From positions 1-26,669 of IMG/VR virus record IMGVR_UViG_3300048839_000750: a stretch of 26,669 bases of DNA; one strand, given 5' to 3'. The position numbers and the translations under genes are program-made. The stretch comes from a virus. Shown here one piece after another: positions 21,936-26,669 of this stretch; position 1 is the stretch's first letter; every line of letters starts with the position of its first letter. The notes beneath the pieces were generated by a model. It was not told where the DNA came from. It made no database searches and saw only the letters and a list, made by a program, of their open reading frames with translations.

Positions 21936-22981
21936 CCAACTACGAAATCCAGAAGTTGTGCGGGCTGGTGATCAACCCGGCCGAGGTCGAGCGGGTCGTG
22001 GCGTCGCTGCCGAACCCGCAGTTCGTCTCCTGCGCGTCCCACCTCGCCGGCACGGGCGAGGGCAAGGATATCTGGTTCTGGGCCGCGGAAGAGGCGATTC
22101 TTGGCAAGGTGCTCGCAAGCTATCACCAGAAGATCGGCGACTGCGTTTCCCACGGTTGGGCTCGTGGGTGTCAGGATCTCATGCTGATCGAGATTGCCAA
22201 CGGTGACATGGAAGAGGTTCCCAAGGCGATCCTCGATCGGCTGGTGTCCGAAGACGGCGAACACGGCATTGTGGCCACAGAACCGATTTACGGCGGTTCA
22301 CGCTGCGAAGTCGGTGGCTGGTGGGGTCGAAACGACGATGGCTCAATCGGGGCGTGGGGTGCCAAGTGGGTGAGCCAGTGGGGGGTCATCCTTCGCGATC
22401 GCCACGAGATCGGCAGCGATGTCTATGACCTGACGCACTACGATTCGAGCCGTGCCAAGTCGTGGGGCGCTCGTGGGTGTCCTGATCCGCTCGAAGGCGT
22501 TGCCAAAATGCATCCAGTCCAGACCGTAACGCAGTGCAGCACCTACGAAGAGGTGCGTGACATGCTCGCCAACGGCTACCCGGTTCCGGTGGCGAGCATG
22601 CAAGGATTCGCCATGAAACGGAGCGTCGGCGGCTGGTGCCGCCCGTCCGGGACGTGGGCTCACCAGATGACCTTCCGGGGTTCCCTGGTGGTCAAGGGCA
22701 ACCGCCCGGCGGTGGTCTGCCAGAACTCCTGGGGTGACTACCTCGGGAGCGAGAACAACCGGGTGCAACTGGAATCCGGCAAAGAACTGACATTGCCCTC
22801 GGGTGCGTTCCTGGTCGAGCCGGAGATCGTGACCCGAATGGCCCGAGGTGGCGACACGTTCGCGGCGTCAAGCTTCAAGGGCTTTCCGCGACGGAATGAA
22901 CCGATCCCCTGGATCTTCGCCTCAGCCACGGAAGAACCCAAAACCGCCCGCAAGAAGGGCAAGGAACAATCCCATGCGTGA
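21932..22981 (+). CDS. Papain-like (C1) cysteine protease, lysis candidate
   Basis: A 349-residue protein with the complete papain-type active site: oxyanion Gln66 and nucleophile Cys71 in QKIGDCVSHGWARGCQ, His244 in WAHQMTFRG, and Asn265 in CQNSWGDYLGS. The supporting 'GYPVPVASMQGF' before the His and 'EPIYGGSRC' (about 117-125) are also family-like. No signal peptide is visible at the N-terminus, so it would need a holin or another route. Behind the catalytic domain comes a basic tail (KTARKKGKEQSHA). AAGGAGG precedes ATG 21932, which overlaps the previous stop. No muramidase, amidase or NlpC gene is visible in the window, so this may be the cell-envelope-degrading enzyme. The alternative is a capsid/tail-related or host-directed protease. 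Confidence 0.8.
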   Translation: MTNYEIQKLCGLVINPAEVERVVASLPNPQFVSCASHLAGTGEGKDIWFWAAEEAILGKVLASYHQKIGDCVSHGWARGCQDLMLIEIANGDMEEVPKAILDRLVSEDGEHGIVATEPIYGGSRCEVGGWWGRNDDGSIGAWGAKWVSQWGVILRDRHEIGSDVYDLTHYDSSRAKSWGARGCPDPLEGVAKMHPVQTVTQCSTYEEVRDMLANGYPVPVASMQGFAMKRSVGGWCRPSGTWAHQMTFRGSLVVKGNRPAVVCQNSWGDYLGSENNRVQLESGKELTLPSGAFLVEPEIVTRMARGGDTFAASSFKGFPRRNEPIPWIFASATEEPKTARKKGKEQSHA

Positions 22982-23555
22982 CCTACTCGTCGCTCTGTGC
23001 GGCTTGCTGCTCTGTTCATTCGCCGCGGCCGGCGAGCCGATCGACTGGACGTTCTCCGTCGAGGAGCGGTTGACGGCCGTGGAGAAGCGGCTCGACGCCC
23101 TCGAGAAGAAGTGTGCGAACTGCTGCCCCGCCCCCGTCGGCGAGCGTTGGCCGAACATGAAGGGGTGCATGCCGGGATGCCACTGTGGTCCCGACTGTCG
23201 ATGCCCGCATGACACCGGCGAGAACTGTCAGGCACCGTGCTCCCGGGAGGCGAAGACCAAGCCGGCCAAGGGCGGCAGTTGGCAGTGCGGCCCGGACGGT
23301 TGCAAGTTCGTGCCCGCCGCCGAAGTCCCGGTCGGTGCCCCGCCGAAGCCGGACGGCGAGGGGTGGCAATACGACGCCGCGCTGAAGCAGAGCAACCCGG
23401 CCTGTACGGGTTGGTATCGGCCGGTGTCGTCTTCGGCGGTGTCCGCCCCCGTGCCGGCGATGCCACGGTATTCGCCGATGCCGTCTTACTCGCCGGCGGT
23501 TCGGTCGTCGTTCGGCGGCGGTTGCCCCGGCGGCAACTGCCCGACACGTCGGTGA
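22974..23555 (+). CDS. Secreted Cys-rich protein
   Basis: A 193-residue protein with signal peptide (MRDLLVALCGLLLCSFAAAG), then a short heptad helix (VEERLTAVEKRLDALEKKCA) and a stretch with many cysteines (CANCCPAP, CMPGCHCGPDCRC, CQAPC, CGPDGC), and a Pro/Ser/Tyr-rich C-terminus ending in CPGGNCPTRR. The cysteines could form disulfides outside the cytoplasm or bind metal. AAGGA precedes ATG 22974, which overlaps the protease gene by eight bases, so it is co-translated with it. It might be a spanin-like bridging or an envelope-binding factor of the lysis cassette. Family not recognised. Confidence 0.65.
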   Translation: MRDLLVALCGLLLCSFAAAGEPIDWTFSVEERLTAVEKRLDALEKKCANCCPAPVGERWPNMKGCMPGCHCGPDCRCPHDTGENCQAPCSREAKTKPAKGGSWQCGPDGCKFVPAAEVPVGAPPKPDGEGWQYDAALKQSNPACTGWYRPVSSSAVSAPVPAMPRYSPMPSYSPAVRSSFGGGCPGGNCPTRR

Positions 23556-23582
23556 TCCTGGGAGTTTGCGGGGGGTCATGCC

Positions 23583-23960
23583 GTGACCATGCGAGAGATC
23601 CTGATCGGCCGCGTCCGCCGCAAGTTCGGCTCCCGGGAAGGGGAATATTTTCTCAATTCCGAGAAGGTATCCTTTGCCTGGGAGTCGATCCTGGTGGCGA
23701 TCGTGACGGCCCTGGTGCGGTGCCTGATCGACCGCTACGCGGCGGAGGACGTGCCCGCCCTGGCGGCCCGGCCGGGTCCGCTGATGCGGTGGCGACTGCG
23801 GCGGCTGGTGCGGGGCACTGTGCGGGATTACTTCCCGGAAACCGCGCGGAGCGAGTGCAACCTGTTGGCCGACGACATCCTCGCCGTGGGCGGGGCGTGT
23901 ACGGCGGCGGATTTCAAATCGGTGGCCCGCGAATACGGGCTCACCTTCAAGGGAGAGTGA
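23583..23960 (+). CDS. Unknown protein
   Basis: A 125-residue protein (GTG 23583; an ATG at 23589 is possible). The basic start (MREILIGRVRRKFGSREGEY) is followed by 'FAWESILVAIVTALVRCLID', a partly hydrophobic helix that could be membrane-associated, and a helical, Arg-rich C-terminal half. GGGGGG lies upstream. I see no known family and no active-site pattern. It lies in the unassigned tail-end block, four bases before the next gene. Confidence 0.55.
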   Translation: MTMREILIGRVRRKFGSREGEYFLNSEKVSFAWESILVAIVTALVRCLIDRYAAEDVPALAARPGPLMRWRLRRLVRGTVRDYFPETARSECNLLADDILAVGGACTAADFKSVAREYGLTFKGE

Positions 23961-23963
23961 GCG

Positions 23964-24239
23964 ATGTTGAACAAGATCGTGTATTTCATCTGGAAGTACG
24001 GCGACGCGGTCCAGGCCATCTACGTTCGCTTGAAGCACGGCTACGACACGGCTGACTTCGACGCTGAGTTCGTCGAGCAAGTGCGGCACTGGATGGAGGT
24101 GGCGGAGGGGCTACTTCGCTATGCTCTTCAGCGGTTTTATGGCGCCCAGATGGTCGCGGCGTTCGGCTATCAGACGGTCGAATTGAGCGCCGATCAACAG
24201 GCCGAAGTGAATGCTTTTGAGGCATCTCTGGCTGCGTAA
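23964..24239 (+). CDS. Unknown small helical protein
   Basis: A 91-residue protein: MLNKIVYFIWKYGDAVQAIY, 'EFVEQVRHWMEVAEGLLRYA', 'GYQTVELSADQQAEVNAFEA'. The N-terminal 20 residues are amphipathic or weakly hydrophobic. GGGAG is well placed before ATG 23964. Its base use is normal for the late genes. No family recognised. Confidence 0.6.
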   Translation: MLNKIVYFIWKYGDAVQAIYVRLKHGYDTADFDAEFVEQVRHWMEVAEGLLRYALQRFYGAQMVAAFGYQTVELSADQQAEVNAFEASLAA

Positions 24240-24292
24240 ATGTGTGGCCGGGCGGGTCGATGATCTGCCCGGCGTATTTAAGGAGTGAGCCC

Positions 24293-24754
24293 GTGTCGAA
24301 CATCCTGTACACGAAGCAATTCGAGCTTGCCTACAAAGGCGACTTCGATTGGGAGGCGGACACGATCCGCTGCCTGTTGGAGCGGTCCACGTCCAGCTAC
24401 ACGCCCGACAAGGATCACGACTTCCTCGATTCGTTCACGGGAGGCTCGGGAGTCGAAATCTCCGTGTCGAGCTACGCCCGGCAGACGATCGCGAGTGCCG
24501 CCGTCAACATCGACGACGCGAACGACCGCGTTGAACTGGACATGGGCGACATCGACTTCGGCACGCTGGAGTCGGGCCAGACGGTGCGGGCGATGATCTT
24601 CTACAAGCAGTTCGGCGGCGACGACACCACCCCCGAGAATGATCCTCTGATCGCGTACATCGACACGGCCACGGGCTTGCCGGCCGTACTCGGCGGCGGC
24701 ACTTTCAGCGTTACGATTGATTCCGAGGGCTTTATCCAACTCAGCCAACCGTGA
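24293..24754 (+). CDS. Phage structural protein of the 'tail-fibre accessory' type
   Basis: A 153-residue protein, GTG start with AAGGAG seven bases before. The order 'GDFDWEADTIRCLLERSTSS', 'YTPDKDHDFLDSF', 'VEISVSSYARQTIAS', 'VELDMGDIDFGTLESGQTVR', 'AMIFYKQFGGDD', 'NDPLIAYIDTATGLP' and 'GTFSVTIDSEGFIQLS' matches a well-known small phage protein family whose usual form reads 'xxxxTIKxxLLxSxYTPDxDHDFxxD' and 'PLIAYID'. The family is found next to tail-fibre genes of many phages; its precise role is not settled, probably a virion surface or fibre component. I rejected an upstream ATG at 24242 (no ribosome-binding site). Confidence 0.7.
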   Translation: MSNILYTKQFELAYKGDFDWEADTIRCLLERSTSSYTPDKDHDFLDSFTGGSGVEISVSSYARQTIASAAVNIDDANDRVELDMGDIDFGTLESGQTVRAMIFYKQFGGDDTTPENDPLIAYIDTATGLPAVLGGGTFSVTIDSEGFIQLSQP

Positions 24755-24762
24755 GGACTGCC

Positions 24763-25065
24763 GTGGAAGGCATCGAGATCTATCAGTGTCCGGAAGGGCA
24801 CAAGCGGGCGGGCAGGTGGACGTTCCGCGTCGGGGGCGTGGAGTCGCTGTACTACACGCCAACGCGGGCTGGTGTGTTGAAGAAGATCACCGCCCTGGAG
24901 TCGTCGCCGAAAGCGAAAGTCGTCCTCCGGGCGGTGAAGGCGAACGCGAAGAGGGCGGGCGACGAGGCAGCGGCCGAGCCCGAGCCGCCGGCTCGGGACA
25001 TGGCTTCGTTCATGAAGCGGGGCAAGCTCGCGGGGGTGCAACGTGCCGACGCCGAATCTGACTGA
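24763..25065 (+). CDS. Unknown protein with Ala/Lys-rich tail
   Basis: A 100-residue protein: VEGIEIYQCPEGHKRAGRWT, 'FRVGGVESLYYTPTRAGVLK', then a basic and Ala-rich half ending in RADAESD. The CPEGHKRAGRWTF stretch has a single Cys near His and is not a full zinc site. I prefer GTG at 24763 because GAGG stands six bases before it; GTG at 24751, overlapping the previous stop, gives four more residues. The 3' end overlaps the next gene by 23 bases. Confidence 0.5.
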   Translation: MEGIEIYQCPEGHKRAGRWTFRVGGVESLYYTPTRAGVLKKITALESSPKAKVVLRAVKANAKRAGDEAAAEPEPPARDMASFMKRGKLAGVQRADAESD

Positions 25066-25501
25066 CGTGGAAATGCTGCTCGTCGCGGGCCTTCTCGCCG
25101 AACCCGAGTACGCCGGCCTGTCCGACGCCGAGGCTGCCGTCGCGCTGACGACGCGACCCGTGCTCACGCGGGACGTGACCGTTCCCGTCTCGCTCACTCA
25201 CGCCGGCCTGCTGAGCCTCATCAGCCCGGCGAACCTCGCCAAAATCCCGGATACGACACTGGACAGTATCTCGGCCCTCGTGAAAGCTCAGGACCGCGAG
25301 GCACTGGCACGATGGGCTCAGGTGCAACTGCTCAAGGGCAACGTGTCGAGCGATGAGGTAGACGCGGTCAACGCCTACCTCGCGGCGACCTCGACCGTCC
25401 AAGAATCCTATCTCGGTGACTCGCCCTTAGCCGTGGCACTCGGCCGTCCGGCCGGCGGGCTGGCGGCTTCCGAGGTCGCCGCCGTGAGGGCAATGCAATG
25501 A
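25043..25501 (+). CDS. Phage protein of the 'YAGLSDAEAA' type, function unknown
   Basis: A 152-residue helical protein. Its N-terminal part, LLAEPEYAGLSDAEAAVALT, 'TRPVLTRDVTVPVSLTHAGL', corresponds to the small phage proteins that read 'ADPxGxGYAGMSDxxAAxxLNTVxR', common near tail genes; their function is unknown. Later part: 'DTTLDSISALVKAQDREALA' and 'VQLLKGNVSSDEVDAVNAYL'. GTG start at 25043 with GGGGG upstream. Overlaps the next gene by four bases (ATGA). Confidence 0.6.
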   Translation: MPTPNLTDVEMLLVAGLLAEPEYAGLSDAEAAVALTTRPVLTRDVTVPVSLTHAGLLSLISPANLAKIPDTTLDSISALVKAQDREALARWAQVQLLKGNVSSDEVDAVNAYLAATSTVQESYLGDSPLAVALGRPAGGLAASEVAAVRAMQ

Positions 25502-25917
25502 GCCAGTTCGGGCAGCAGCTAGGGGCGTCACAAACGCAGGTCGATTCGGCGGTGTCGGTGTCGGCGGGCGGTTCCGCCAACGGCACGTCCGTGGACATCG
25601 GGGCGGCCACGTCGCCGCAAGCTACGTCTGTAACGGCACAGTTCGGGCTGACCCAAGCTGGCACGACGAACTCAGCCGCACTGACCGTACTAGTTCAGTA
25701 CAGCCACGACAATTCGACCTGGCCTGACTCGGGTGAGGGGAGCCCGATCTACTCGTGGAAAGCAGGCTCTGCTGGGGCTGATCTCACGCGAGGCAGTTTG
25801 GTGTCGTTCGTGCCCCAGGCCAGATACTTTCGATTCGTCTATCAGAACGGCAACGGCACCGACAGCTTCACCGTGAATGGTTGGTACGCCCTGAATTACC
25901 TTCAGGATGACAACTGA
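25498..25917 (+). CDS. Putative beta-sandwich virion protein
   Basis: A 139-residue protein, rich in Ser, Thr and Gly: QVDSAVSVSAGGSANGTSVD, 'ATSVTAQFGLTQAGTTNSAA', 'LTVLVQYSHDNSTWPDSGEG', 'ARYFRFVYQNGNGTDSFTVN', 'GWYALNYLQDD'. The pattern ('VxVQYSxDNSTWxDS...ARYFRFVYQN') is that of a coagulation-factor/galactose-binding-like or beta-sandwich phage protein. GAGG precedes ATG 25498. It probably belongs to the virion surface or fibres; no enzyme motifs. Confidence 0.55.
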   Translation: MSQFGQQLGASQTQVDSAVSVSAGGSANGTSVDIGAATSPQATSVTAQFGLTQAGTTNSAALTVLVQYSHDNSTWPDSGEGSPIYSWKAGSAGADLTRGSLVSFVPQARYFRFVYQNGNGTDSFTVNGWYALNYLQDDN

Positions 25918-26669
25918 TGGTGTACGGGCCGCGAGGGCTGGTCGTCGCCGACGCCGACTCCATCGACATGGGGTCGCCGGTCGAGCACGGCCACGAATTG
26001 TGCCCGGACCATTTCTGGCTTGCCCTGCCTCAGTTGAGAGGCGAGAGGTGGTTCGACTTCGGGCGGCGAGCCAACGGCCAGACCAACGGCACGCTCACCA
26101 ACGGGCCGGCGTGGTCGGGGCAGGGTCCGCAGGGCGGGTGGGGGTCGCTGAGTTTCGACGGGAGCAACGACTACGTCCAGGCCGGCATCTCCGTCACGCT
26201 CCCGCTGTCCGTGTCCGTGCGATACCGGCAGGCGGCGGTGTCCGACCAGAAGGCAATTTTCGAGATTTCCGACCTGTCGGGCAATTCGGCGGACGCCGTG
26301 CGGCTGGCCGAAGTGTCCTCCCAGTTGGTCGCATTCAAGCGGGAGGCGACCGGTTCCGGCCCGACGGCCGCCATCACGCCCACGGTGTTCTCGCCACAAT
26401 GGGCCAGGGCGACCGCCGTCTTTTCGACCGCCGCGGCGACGCTCCATTACCAGAATTCGTCCGCCGTCGTGGCGGACGCCCGCGTCCCGGACGGCCTGAT
26501 CGGCATCAAAGTAGGGTGCCTTCGGCCCGCCGTGTGGCACTGGCCGGGCGACATATCGGATGTGGCCGTGTGGTGCCGCGAGGTGGACGCGGGCTGGCAC
26601 GCGGCATGGGGCGAGGAGTCCGCCAGGGGCTACCCGACCCTGCTTCGTCGCCTGCGTGGCACGGCGTTC
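25917..26669 (+). CDS. LamG/concanavalin-like surface protein, partial
   Basis: An open frame of 251 codons from ATG 25917 to the end of the window with no stop, so the C-terminus is missing. It contains the LamG-like signature 'SLSFDGSNDYVQAGISVTLP', strands 'LSVSVRYRQ' and 'ARATAVFSTAAATLHYQNSS', and 'WPGDISDVAVWCREVDAGWH' near the end, which is the last strand of this fold. Such domains bind sugars or proteins and occur in phage fibre and capsid decoration proteins. AGGA lies before the start; the start overlaps the previous stop (TGATG). Confidence 0.65.
   Translation, partial: MVYGPRGLVVADADSIDMGSPVEHGHELCPDHFWLALPQLRGERWFDFGRRANGQTNGTLTNGPAWSGQGPQGGWGSLSFDGSNDYVQAGISVTLPLSVSVRYRQAAVSDQKAIFEISDLSGNSADAVRLAEVSSQLVAFKREATGSGPTAAITPTVFSPQWARATAVFSTAAATLHYQNSSAVVADARVPDGLIGIKVGCLRPAVWHWPGDISDVAVWCREVDAGWHAAWGEESARGYPTLLRRLRGTAF

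Overview
The window is most of the left and structural half of a tailed-phage genome (prophage or free phage) with siphovirus-type head and tail genes. The likely host is a Gemmata-like planctomycete. The host guess rests on the high GC content, on a gene carrying the short Gemmata-typical TIGR02996 domain (833-1537), and on several secreted, Pro- or Cys-rich proteins in the distal part of the late region. No integrase, replication gene, tRNA or CRISPR array is visible, so prophage status is inferred from the repressor-like genes only.

Layout: (1) 1-2459 is a leftward (minus strand) arm of small genes: an unknown partial gene at the edge, an XRE-type repressor, the TIGR02996 protein, two small Cys-containing proteins and a tiny membrane protein. 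It carries a ~90-bp duplicated segment and two similar promoter/operator sites. (2) 2460-2647 is a divergent control region. It holds a good leftward promoter whose spacer is a perfect 12-bp palindrome, plus a second near-copy of that site next to a rightward ribbon-helix-helix gene. (3) 2648-3521 has the ribbon-helix-helix gene, a small gene broken by an amber codon, and a lipoprotein. (4) 3695-10466 is the packaging and head module: large terminase, a NrdR-like zinc ribbon, a small connector-position protein, portal, and a fused S49 protease/major capsid protein with a probable internal translation start. (5) 10523-14443 holds a coiled-coil protein, a capsid decoration protein, head-tail connector, tail terminator and tube proteins, and tail chaperones G and T in different frames with a T TTT TTC heptamer in the right phase. 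(6) 14448-20789 holds the tape measure protein, an unknown structural protein, a DxD glycosyltransferase and two tail-fibre proteins. (7) 20831-26669 holds a probable lysis cassette (one-TM holin-like protein, secreted protein, papain-like cysteine protease, Cys-rich secreted protein), then small unknown proteins, phage surface-type proteins and a LamG-like protein that runs off the right edge.

From 3695 on, almost all genes are on the plus strand and many junctions overlap by 1-8 bases (ATGA, GTGA, TGATG, TAATG), as expected for one late operon. The most unusual points are the protease-capsid fusion with its internal ribosome-binding site, the papain-like protease where an endolysin would be expected, the glycosyltransferase inside the tail module, and two separate operator systems with visible repeats.
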